Shown: piece after piece, positions 23,001 through 35,000 of the stretch
How positions within the stretch are numbered: position 1 is the first letter of the stretch
Layout: each line of letters opens with the position of its first letter
Origin: Corylus avellana
Lineage: Eukaryota > Streptophyta > Magnoliopsida > Fagales > Betulaceae
Direction of reading: 5' to 3'
DNA length: 64,000 bases
NCBI RefSeq assembly: GCF_901000735.1
Contig: NC_081543.1
Location: 20,130,079-20,194,078, forward strand
Notes under the pieces: generated by a model
The model's input: the letters and a program-made list of their open reading frames with translations, nothing else
Told to the model about the DNA's origin: nothing
Databases searched by the model: none
Position numbers and translations under genes: made by a program

Positions 23001-26000
23001 TACAATAGAGCCCAGGACATTAAAGAGATATGGTAGAGCCCATGAACATTCTATGTTTTAAAGCAAAACAAGCCAAAATGGACAAAATATTAGAACACAA
23101 AATACAGAGAACACCTTCTGAAAACTCCAAAATGGGGAAAGCACCACAAATATATAAAAGGGGTTATTTCCAATATTCCCAAAGAATACAACATTTCAAC
23201 ATCTAAGCATTCTCACATTCAAATCAACACCAATCAGAATTTCGTATACATCTGGCTGTTTTGCAGTTCACCTTTTGAATAATCAATAACATGAAGAAGA
23301 AAACATTTGATGCACACTCAAAGTATCACAAGGCTATTTTGTGACTGAGAGTAAGAGAAAATGAAGAGAATTCGGATAGACATTGTGTAAGCCTTCGAGA
23401 ACCTTTTGAATCACTACAAAGGTGAATAAGACCAAGAAGCAAAAGTAGAACATTGTTTCATGTCTTTGTGAGTGATTGTCCATTGGAAATGGAAAATTAT
23501 GCTCAAAGTTTGTAGTGTTTGATCTTCCATTTATCAGTGATGGGATATTTAGGCTATTTTTAGGTCGAAGGAAAGGCATTTGATGTTCTGTCGGAATTTG
23601 GAAATATTGGAGTTTGTTTAGCCGAGAGGAGTAGAAGAGTATATCAAGCAGTGATTCTAGGCAAGTTGAGCATGATATGTTTGTTAACATGGTGGAGGAA
23701 TTGTGTTAGAAAAATATATTGTATGGGTATTTTTGTCTTTGTACACTATGTTGGTTTATATATATATGCAGTATGAGGGGAGTGTGGCAGTGTGATGATT
23801 GACACAGCCCCATATTCCATTCTGTCCACATGGTATCAGAGCAGTAACAATTCTCTCGTAGCTGCTCCATATTTGCCATTTTTTTTTCTTCACTTTTCTC
23901 AAAAAAAAAAAAACACAATTGAATCCAGGAATACAGGATTCTAGTTGGGCTTCATGCCCATGAACGGGGGTAGATGACGTCGATATCATCGTCCTTAAGG
24001 GTGTTGTAACACCCCGATCCCATATTGGGAAGATGAGTAGAAGCCCAACTAGAGTGGATGATTTATAGAGATAGTCATGGGTGCTAAGTTCCACATTGCC
24101 TAGTTACTAGGTGAAACTGGGCTTTATAATGAATTATAAGGAAACTCTAAATTGACTAGTCCTTTTAGAGTAATAGCGCAGATGTGGCTAGCGCTTTTCC
24201 CTGGGTCGTTACAAGTGGTATCAGAGCCACCTAGTAACGCCAGGTCATGTGGTACTAGAGCACTGCATGACGTGGACCTGACGAGGACGTCAGGAGTTTA
24301 AGAGGGGGAGTTTGTAACACCCCGATCCCATATTGGAAAGATGAGAAGAAGCCCACATAGAGTGAATGATTTATAGAGATGGTCATGGGTGCTAAGTCCC
24401 ACATTGCCTAGTTACTAGGTGAAACTGTGCTTTATAATGAATTATAGGTAAACTCTAAATTGACTAGTCCTTTTGGAGTAATAGCGCAGATGTGGCTAGC
24501 GCTTTTTCCTGGGTCGTTACAGGTGTGATGTCGTCGTCATCGCCGCCGTCAAGCTTTTTGTCGTCTGTGTTGGTGATGCACAAGGTGGCCGGCGTACATG
24601 GTGGTCATCGAAAAAAAAAATATTTCTTGGAGTTGAAAAACAAAAAAAAAGGTACTTTTTGTCATCAATTCATTCTGTGGGTTCAGTTTTGGTATTTTCG
24701 GAGTGGTCTGCTGCTTCCAGTGAGTGTGGACCGTCTCCGGCGAAGCTCCGGCGAATTTTTTTTTGCCGTATTTACACTGGTTCCTCTCTCTTTCTCCCTA
24801 TTTTACTGATTGGCATTGGTTGAGCTGGTTTTTGCCATTTTCCAGCATTGTTGCTGTGTTGCATTGGGGTCTTTCAATTAGTTTTGAGTGGTTGTTCTCC
24901 TACTTATTTGTTGTGTTACTGTGGTGGAGTCTTTGCTCCTTTGTTGATTGATATTATGGCTGCTAAACCTGAGACTACCTTAGTTAATACTCCTATGACT
25001 TATGTGAAGCTCAATGGGAAGAATTATAGTTATTGGGCAAGGTCTGTTGAAGTTTTTCTCAAAGGCAAGGGCTTGTTTACTCACTTAACCTCGGGTATAC
25101 CCAAGGACTATACTCCTAGCCTTTGGGAGCAAGAAGATAATCAAATTATCTCTCTTATGTTGAACAGTATTGAGCCTCACCTTGGATCCTCATGCATCTA
25201 CTTACCCACTACCAAGGACATTTAGGATCATCTCAGTCACATGTACTCTGGAACTGGGAATATCACTCGGATTTATGAAGTGTGTAAACAATATTTTGGG
25301 CTTGAACAAGGTACTCAAACTGTGGATGAGTATTACAACCATGTTGTGGCCATTTTTGAGGAGAGAAACTTGTACCAACCACTCTCTTCGGACCTGAAGA
25401 AAATGGAAAAGCAACATCAAGATGTGGATGTGGTTCGGTTCCTTCTTGGTTTGAAACCCGAGTTTGAGTCGGTTCGTGCGCAGATTTTGGGTGGTTCTAA
25501 ACTTCCCTCACTTCCAGAAGTCTTTTCTCGGATTCAGCGTGCTACTCTCACTAACCATGGCTCTCAGATGAGTTCTGAGCGTACTGGTGAGCGTGTTGCT
25601 TTTGTTGCTACCCATGGCATTTTGGTGGGTATCGAGGTGGTCGTGGTGTTCATGGTGGCCATGACTCTCGAGGCGGTGGTCGACTTGGTAGTCGTGAGCA
25701 TCGCAAATGTACTCACTGTGGCCGTCCTAATCATTCGGTGAATTCTTGTTGGGATTTACATGGCAAACCACCCGGTTTTGCCAATCAGGCTGTTTCTTTC
25801 GAGGATTCTCTAGCTATTTCTGGACCACCTGCTAGTTCAAGTTCTACTCCGGATTATGATCTCATCTCCATTCCGAAAGATGAATATGCTCAGTTTTTGG
25901 CTCATAAGCGGGCCACTTCCACTTCCACTGCTACTCTTGCTCAGTCAGGTACTGCATCTCACTGTCTCTTATCCTCCACTCGCGACCCGTGGATTATTGA

Positions 26001-29000
26001 TTCCGGTGCCAATGAACATATGACTGGTTCGTCTACTTCTCTCTTTGATTATCATCCTGTTACTGCACCCCACAGTGTCACTCTAGCTAATGGTTCCCTT
26101 TCTACTGTAGCTGGCTCTGGCCATACACATCTGAGTCTAGATATTGAGTTGTTGTTCATTTTACATTTTCCCGGTTTTTAGTTTAATTTATTATCCATTA
26201 GTAAAATTACCAAAGCTCTTAACTGTTCTGTTAGTTTTTATCCTTCTTTGTGCATATTTTTCAGGATCTCAAGACGCGGAGGATGATTGGTAGTGGGCAT
26301 GAAGTTGGTGGCCTATATTATCTGGATCTCTCATCTTCATTTCCCTCTCGTGNNNNNNNNNNNNNNNNNNNNNNNNNNNNNNNNNNNNNNNNNNNNNNNN
26401 NNNNNNNNNNNNNNNNNNNNNNNNNNNNNNNNNNNNNNNNNNNNNNNNNNNNCCAAGTCTCCGTCATGAGTTGTCTGTGTCGTGCGAAGCGTGTCAGCTT
26501 GGCAAACACCATCGTGTTTCTTTTCCGTCAAGAGTTGTTAGTCGAGTTTCTCGTCCTTTTGAGTTAGTTCATTCTGATGTATGGGGTCCTATGAAGATCT
26601 AGTCCAATAAATTTCATTATTTTGTAACATTAGTGGATGATTTTTTCCGTATGACTTGGTTATTTTTAATGAAAAATCGTTCCGAGTTATTTTCTGTCTT
26701 CCAAATGTTTCGTACAATGATTAAGACTCAATTTTCTCAAAAAATTCGTATCTTGCGTTCTGATAATGCCAAAGAATATACATCTAGTTCTTTTGCCACT
26801 TATTTGTCTGATAAAGGCATTATCCATCAAACCTCATGTGCTCACACTCCACAACAAAATGGTGTGGCTGAACGTAAGAATCGTCATTTATTAGATGTTG
26901 CACGTTGTCTCTTGTTTCATATGCATGTCCCCAAACATTTTTGGAGTGAGGCAGTCCTCACTGCTTGTTATCTCATTAATCGGATGCCCTCCTCGGTCTT
27001 AGATGGTGTTTCTCCTCATTCACTCTTATACTCTTCTTCACCTCCGTTTGCCTTACCACTAAAGATTTTTGGGTGTGTTTGCTATGTTCATAACTTGGGT
27101 CTTGGCTATGATAAACTTGATCCTCGCTCTACTAAATGTGTCTTCCTTGGTTATTCCACAACTCAGAAGGGATATCGTTGTTATAGTTCTGTTCTTCGTC
27201 GCTACTTTACTAGCGCTGATGTCACATTTGTTGAGTCTCTTGCCTATTTTCCCGTTGATGCGTCTTTCGAAGCGTCTACCCTTGAGCTCAATGTCACGTC
27301 TGTTCCGCTGCCTGTTCCATATCTCTCTGAGTGTGTCGTGTTGCCTCCATGCTCTTCTGCTCCTCTCCAGGTTTATACACGTAGGCCACGTCCATCAGCT
27401 CCTGCACCTCCACCATCATCCATCCCGTCTTCGGATCCGCTGCCACCTGCATCTAATTCCTTGCCCATTGCCCTAAGGAAAGGTACATGTTCTTGCACTA
27501 CTGCACATCCTATCAGTCAATTTGTATCTACTAGTTCTTTGTCTCCTTCCTATTCTTGCTTTATTTCCCATCTTTCTACTGTTTCCACCCCAAAGACAGT
27601 GCATGATGCTTTATCTGACTCTGGTTGGAGGCAAGCTATGGAATTGGAAATGAAGGCCTTGCATCAAAATGGTACGTGGGAGCTTGTTCGATTACCACCT
27701 GCTAAGAAGCCTGTTGGTTGCAAATGGGTTTACACGGTTAAGTTTAATCCTGATGGTTCAGTTGAACGGTTGAAAGCTCGTTTGGTTGCTAAGGGTTATA
27801 CACAGACATATGGTATTGATTATGATGAGACATTTTCTCCAGTTGCCAAAATCTCCTCCGTCCGTATTCTCATTTCTTTGGCTTCTAATTTGGCTTGGCC
27901 CTTATTTCAATTGGATGTCAAAAATGCCTTTTTACATGGGGATCTGCACGAGGAAGTTTATATGGAGCAACCACCTGGGTTTGTTGCTCAGGGAGAGTAT
28001 CAGGGTTGTGTCTGTAAATTGAAAAAGGCTTTGTACGGTCTCAAGCAATCTCCACGGGCATGGTTTGGGAAGTTCTCAGCGGCAGTTATGGAGTTTGGTC
28101 TTCAGCAATGTCAGACAGATCATTCAGTATTTCACTTGCATACAAGTGCTGGTCATATTCTCCTTGTGGTATATGTGGATGACATCGTGATTACAGGTAA
28201 TGATTCAGGAGGCATTGCTCGATTGAAATTGTTTTTACAACAGAAGTTTCAGACAAAAGATTTGGGAAAACTAAGATATTTTTTGGGGATTGAAGTTGCT
28301 AGATCCCAAACAGGCATCAATTTATCTCAAAGAAAATATGTACTTGATTTGTTAGAGGAGACGGGTCTTTTGGGTGCTCGTCCTGTTGACACTCCAATAG
28401 ATCCTAATCAGAAATTAGTAAAAGATGAAGGGGAATTGTTTGAAGATCCTGGTAGGTATCGTCGCTTAGTTGGAAAGTTGAATTACCTGACCATTACTAG
28501 ACCAGACATCTCATATGCAGTTGGTGTTGTCAGTCAGTTTTTGGAGGCTCCTAGGGTTTTACATTGGGAAGCTGTTACTCGTATTATTCGATATTTGAAA
28601 AGGTTGGGATATTGTATAGACCGAATGGACACCTTCGGATAGATGGGTTTACTGATGCAGATTGGGCTGGTTCTCCCTCAGATAGGCGATCTACTACAAG
28701 ATATTGTACTTTCTTGGGTGGTAATCTAGTAACTTGGAAAAGCAAGAAACAGACGATGGTGGCACGGTCCAGTGCCGAGGCAGAATACAGGGCAATGTCT
28801 AACACTACTAGTGAATTGACATGGTTACAACTCTTTCTCCAAGAGATCGGATTTGCCGCTCCTACTCCTATCCCATTATTTTGTGATAATCAAGTTGCAA
28901 TACATATTGCATCTAACTCTGTCTTTCATGAAAGAACCAAGCATATTGAGGTTGACTGTCACTTTGTTCGAGATAAGATACTCAATGGCGATATATCTAC

Positions 29001-32000
29001 ACCGTTCGTGAAGTCTGGAGATCAGTTAGTTGATATGTTTACAAAACCCTTGTGTCGGAAGCAGTTAGAGTTTATTTGTTCCAAGCTAGACTTACATGAT
29101 ATATATGCTCCAGCTTGAGGGGGAGTGTTAGAAAAATATATTGTATGGGTATTTTTGTCTTTGTACTCTATGTTGGTTTATATATATATGCAATATGAAG
29201 GGAGTGTGGCAGTGTGATGATTGACACAGCCCCATATTCTATTCTGTCCACAAATTGATTAAAGGAGAGAATTTGAGAGAGTTTTGTAGAACTCATTGAG
29301 ATGGTAGTATAGCACATGTAGTGCAGCGGTGGGCAAACAGTTATGGAAGGTTTTTGGACTGTCAAAGTACAGTGTAGAGGGTGCACAGTTCCATTATCAT
29401 CCCGGAGGGTTGAGAAGGTAAGGGGCGGGGCAACTGCGTCTCTCATATGAGGAAGGTGGTGAAATATTTTGAGCAGAAAAGCATTGTTGGGTGTAGAAAT
29501 AGGGAAGGTGTCAATGAAACTAAGGCAAAGCTGCAGATGGTGACTTATCAAAAAAAAAAAAAGTTGCAGATGGTGGAGTAAGGAAGGCGGAAGGGGAATA
29601 AAAACACAAAATTTCCATCAGGTGGCAAATTCTCATTGAAGAAATTACTTGGTGGACTCTTTAGTTATTAATGGGTCTATGAATTCTAACTCTACAGAAA
29701 TAAGGGAACATATAGTGCAATTCTACAAGAGGTTGTATGCTAAAAAGTTTAGTTGGTGACCCAAATTAGATGGGCTGTCATTTCTTTCCATCGATGAGGA
29801 TGAGAGAAATTGATTGGAAAGGGATTTTGAGAAGAATGAATTGTAGGAGGTGGTAAGGGATTGAATGGTGACAAGGCTTCGGGTCCTAATGTTTTCTTTA
29901 TGGCTTTTTTCTAGAGTGCTGAGAGGTTGTGAAAAAGGACATCTTGGCAGTTTTTTAAGGAACTTCATAGTAGATGGTAGATTGAGAAGGGTTCTAATGC
30001 AACATTCGTCTCCCTTATCCCAAAAAAGGCTGGTGTTGTGGACATTAGGGATTTCTAGCCTCTTAGTTAGTGGACGTGCATATAATTTTATTTTTTTTTT
30101 TAATAAGGAAAAGAAATTCATTAGACACACCAGGGGCGCAATCCAAGTACAGAGGAAGTATACAAAAGAAAACATCAAGCAAATCAAGAATAATAAAAAA
30201 GACAACATAAATCTACATATCTAGAGAGACGGGATAAAGCGGTAGCGAAGGTTTTGAAGATAGGGTCCCCCCCCCCCCCCCTTCCCCTCCCCAAATGCAC
30301 CAAAATAAGAAGGAATTGCATTTCAAACAATAATGTTGTCATTCTGACCGACCTCCCTATTCCAACACGCCGAAAGGTTCACCACCTATTTAGGCATAAT
30401 CCACTCTACTCCAAACATTTGAAAAACCATAATCAACAGCTCTCCTGACGATAAGACAATGAAGAAACAAATGATCCAGAGTTTTCCCACTTTTTTTACA
30501 CTTATAACACCAATCTATCACTATGATATGACGCTTGCAAAGATTATCTCCACGGTCCTGGTGAACAAGTTAAAATCAGGAATGTGTTCATCAAAGGTAG
30601 ACAAATTTTGGATTCAGTTCTAGTTGCTAATGAATGTTTGGATAGTCAGATTAAATCTGAAGAACTAGGAGTGCTGTGTAAATTGGACTTGGGAGAAGGT
30701 GTGTATGATCATGTTAATTTGGAGTTCTTGATATATTTGTTGAAAAGATGTGGATTTGGAGAGAAATAGAGAGATTGGACAGCGCATTGTATTTCTACAA
30801 TGTGGTTTTCCATTCTTATTAATGGTTCACCACTTGTATTCTTTAGAGTTCTCGTGGACTAAGACAAGGGGACTCATTATTTATCGCCATTATTGTTTGC
30901 GACTGTTATGGAGGCACTCAATCATTTGCAAATTGAAAAACGTATAACTTACACAAATAATAAGTGGGACACTAACAGCTCTTCATTATTCCTCAACCCT
31001 ACAGAAAAACTAGACAGTGGATAGAGTATTTGTGTCTTCCATTATTTGAGATCACCCACCCGTGGTTTTACCACATGGACCATATTAGAAAACTATAAAC
31101 ATGGTTTGAAATCCCTGTTTGCAATTTCTTTTTATAGTTATTATTTGAATACCTTATGTGGGGCCTAGGTTTTGGTCAATCTTCCACTCACAAAATTGTT
31201 TTATGCTTCGTAATATAGCTATTGAAGAGCATACTTTAGGTGAGAGGGCCATTAAAGACCAGCTATGTCCTTCAGGGATTCATGAAATTATAGATCAGGA
31301 GCCAATGTTATATTTTGGCCCACACATAAGTCCAGACAAGGTAGCAAGATTTCAAAACTCTAGACTAAGCCACCACAACATAAAGGTTTCATGAAATTAT
31401 TTGTGAAGCTGCCTTTCATCTTAAGGAATAAATAGATTAACAATTGTTTCTCCACTAAATTATTAACCTATAAACTATGACATATAAGGCTGCGCTTGTT
31501 TTGCGTAGAGAAAAAAGGCTGCGTTTGTTTTGACACACAATGATTTCTATAGGTAAAATTTATAGTCAAATATTTTTGCGGAAAATCACTGATTTTTCAT
31601 TATTTGATTGAGAGCCTGAAAATATTAAAAATGTTTTCCGTTTGGTCAGTGCAAATACTATTTCCTATTGCAACTGAAAACCACTCTTAATTGCCTAACA
31701 CAGCGAAATACTGTCGTCAATAATTCGATCTAAAAGAACCCATAAACGGGAAAGGTGGTACTACAATGGGAGAAGGAGAGCCTTTTTTTCTTCTTTTGGA
31801 ATGGGGGAGACCAAGGGAGGGTGGGGGCACTGTGAGGGGCTACAATACTAGAGGAGACTAGTAGACAAACCCACAAGACTTCAGATAATCAATAGATATT
31901 GTAAGATATACATACGCTGGTACCCACCTAGAACCAAAAGATGGCACCCAAAAACAGTGGACCACATGTACCAACCGGTGACTGCAGAATCGCCGGCGAC

Positions 32001-35000
32001 TGATCGGAGTGGGACACTGGAGCAACTGAAGGAGTTTCTCAGCACAGAACATGCCAATGAGAAGGACCACACGTACCAACCGGTGACTGCAGAATCGCCG
32101 GCGATTGATTGGAGTGGGATGCCGAAGCAACTAAATGAGTTTCTTGGCATAGAACACGCCGATGAGAAGGAAGGACAAGATGGGCAGGTTGAAAACAAGA
32201 CAGAGATGGCCGAAGATGGCATTAGAGAAGGCCCAAACCCTATCGACTTCGTTTTCATGGCACCAGAGACGGCGCCAGGAGGCAAGGCGGCAACAGGGGT
32301 AGCTGAGTAAGGTGAGACTGACGCAGACAGAGCCGAAGAAGGGAGCACAAAACTGTTGGGAGCTATTGAAGCTATGGGTCAGTTCATGAGTAAGCTTTTG
32401 AAAATGCCCAAATTTGCCGGAAAGACCACCAGAGACATACAAGCGACAGCTAAGGAACCCGGCAGCGCAAAAACTACCAGTGAGGCGGGTTCGGTTGTGG
32501 TGACACCTACGGAGCAGTCAAAAGGTGGGGAAGTTGAAGAAATGGTAGAGGCGAGGGAGGCCGAGCAGTGTCTGGACAATGGTGAGGGGGTTGGTGCAGT
32601 AATAGAAAGGGTCGGACTACTAGATGAAATGGGGGAGGCAGAAGATATTCCACCCCTAGCCATTATGGAAGCGGGAGAAACTCAATCTATCTCTCCGGAT
32701 TGGGTATTAGAACGGGTGCTAGAATTTTGTCAAGAATTGGGACTCAAGTGTGATGGGCATGAGGAGGAGTTGCTGGCACTGTTTACTGCCATTGAGACCA
32801 ATAGAGCAAATGGGCGAAGGGGCAGTGGTCAACAAGGGAATGATAAAGTGGGTTATTGAGGTAATCGTGAATTAAAGCGATTGGAAAGCACAGTGAACTA
32901 TGATGTGAAGGGATCGCGTAAAGTGAATGTAAAAGGGAGGGCTGGAAAATCTTGTTAATGAAGCCAAAAATAATTTCGTGGAATGTGTGAGGTATGAATG
33001 AGCCGGAGAAAAGAGTAAAGATTAGGAGGAGACTAAGAGAGTGGAAGGCGGATATTGTGTGTTTACAGGAGACAAAAATGGAGGTTATTAATATTGAGGT
33101 GATTCAGAGTGTGTAGGGGTGTAATCATGTTGGTTGGCTATACTTGAGAGCTACGGGTGCATCCGGAGGTATTTTATTAATGTGGGATAGACGAGTGGTG
33201 GAGAAGGTTGAGGAATGTGTACGGCATTTTGAAGTAGCATGTGTCTTCCGAAGTGTCACAGAAAATTTTGAATGGGCTTTTGCGGGTGTTTATGGGCCAA
33301 ATGATGCTAGTATCCGAAGCAATTTTTGGGATGAACTGGGAGGTGTAATGAATGTGTGGGATCGACCTTGGTGTGTGGGAGGGGATTTTATTGTCGTGCG
33401 CAACCCTGGAGAACGATTATGGGCTACAAGACAAACGCAAGCAATGACCGCTTTTGCTGATTTTATTTTCAAGCATGGGCTTACCGATCTTCCAATGGTA
33501 GGAGGGCGGATCACATGGTCTAATAGGCGTGCAGGGTCCAGACTTGATAGATTTTTGATTTCTGCAGAATGGGAGGAGCGCTAGCCAGATGTTGCCAAAA
33601 AAGATTGCCTAGAGTATTATCAGATCACTTTCCAGTGATATTGGAGTGTGGAACTGGAAGAAGGGGTCGTATACCCTTCAGGTTTGAAAACATGTGGTTA
33701 CAAGCGGAGGGGTTTGTGGAGCAGGTTAAGAGTTGGTGGACCTCTTCTTCTTTCGAAGGTAACTCCAATTATGTGTTGGCTCGTAAGTTGAAAGCTTTGA
33801 AAGGGGATCTCAAAAAATGGAATGTGGAGGTTTTTGGAGACATAGGAAAACGTAAAAAGGAGTTGGAGGTATTGGGTGGGTTGGATAGCATAATAGAAAG
33901 TAGAGATTTAACGGAGGAGGAGACACTTAGGCGAGATGAGTGTTCCCAAAACTTAGAGAAGACACTTTTTCACGAAGAAATGAGTTGGAGGCAAAAATCT
34001 AGAGCATTGTGGCTAAAAGAGGGCGATTGGAATACGAAGTTCTTTCATAGGTTGGCAAACTTGGATAAGAGAAATAACACGGTTACGGCAATGATGGTGG
34101 GTGGGAGTAGGACCAAGGATCCGGCAGCTATACAAGATCATATTGTTCATTTTTATAAAGCTCTGTATTCTGAGCAGTGTCAGGGGAGACCAACCACATT
34201 CTTAGATCCATTGATGGAAAATCTTAATTCCATAGTGGAAGGGGAGAGATTGTGGATGGAGAGAGATTTTGAGGAAGAAGAGGTTTGGGCGGTGGTGAGG
34301 AAATTGAAGGGTGATAAAGCATCTGGACCAGATGGCTTTACTATGGTGTTCCATCATAAATGTTGGGGGGTGCTTAAGGAGGACATGATGGCGGTCTTCA
34401 AGGAATTTCATGATAGTGGTAAATTTCAGAAGAGCATTAATGCTACATTTGTTGCACTTATTCCAAAGAAAGCTGGGGCGGTGGACATAAAGGATTTTCA
34501 ACCGATTAGTCTGGTAAGCGGGGTGTATAAAATAATCTCAAAGGTTCTGGTTAGTCAATTGAATTCAGTATTGGGGAAGTTTGTATCACATACACAAGAT
34601 GATACTATTATCTTTTACGAGCCAAAGGTGGAACAACTTCAGAACTTGAGATGTTTGTTGTTGTGTTTTGAAGCGGTTTCAGGGCTGAAAATAAATTTAT
34701 CAAAATCTGTGATTGCTCCTATAGGTGAGGTGGAAGATGTAGAAGGATTGGCAAGTATACTTGGGTGTGGAGTGGATTCGACGCCGTTTATATATTTGGG
34801 GCTACCTTTGGGGGCTCATAATAAGGACCCCTCTATATGGAATAAGGTCATAGAGAAGATGGAGACGAAGTTGGCAGGGTGGAAGCGTATGTGTTTATCT
34901 AAGGGTAGGATACTAACGTTGATCAAGAGTACGCTATCTAGCATACCCACATACTACTTATCGCTGTTTCAAATTCCAGTGACTGTGGCAAAGCGGATTG

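Larger units (their letters stand above)
23699..29257 (+). mobile_element. Copia-1: complete LTR retrotransposon with 5-bp TSD
   Basis: The element spans 23704-29252 and is flanked by AATTG (23699-23703, 29253-29257). The LTRs are 127 bp with about 4 differences (about 3%). The primer-binding site TGGTATCAGAGC (initiator Met-tRNA) follows the left LTR directly, and the polypurine tract TTGAGGGGGAG precedes the right LTR. The domain order gag, protease, integrase, reverse transcriptase, RNase H is the Copia order. The coding region has a nonsense codon and several frame breaks, and an assembly gap lies inside it. TRIM-1 is nested in the leader. Confidence 0.95.

Noticed and set aside
24492..24955. 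Possible leader proteins in the Copia-1 5' region
   Set aside because: Low-complexity frames between TRIM-1 and gag; gag starts at MAAKPETT.
31480..31540. Repeated GGCTGCG(C/T)TTGTTTTG as a transposon terminus
   Set aside because: Both copies are direct, only ~30 bp apart, and no opposite end or TSD was found.
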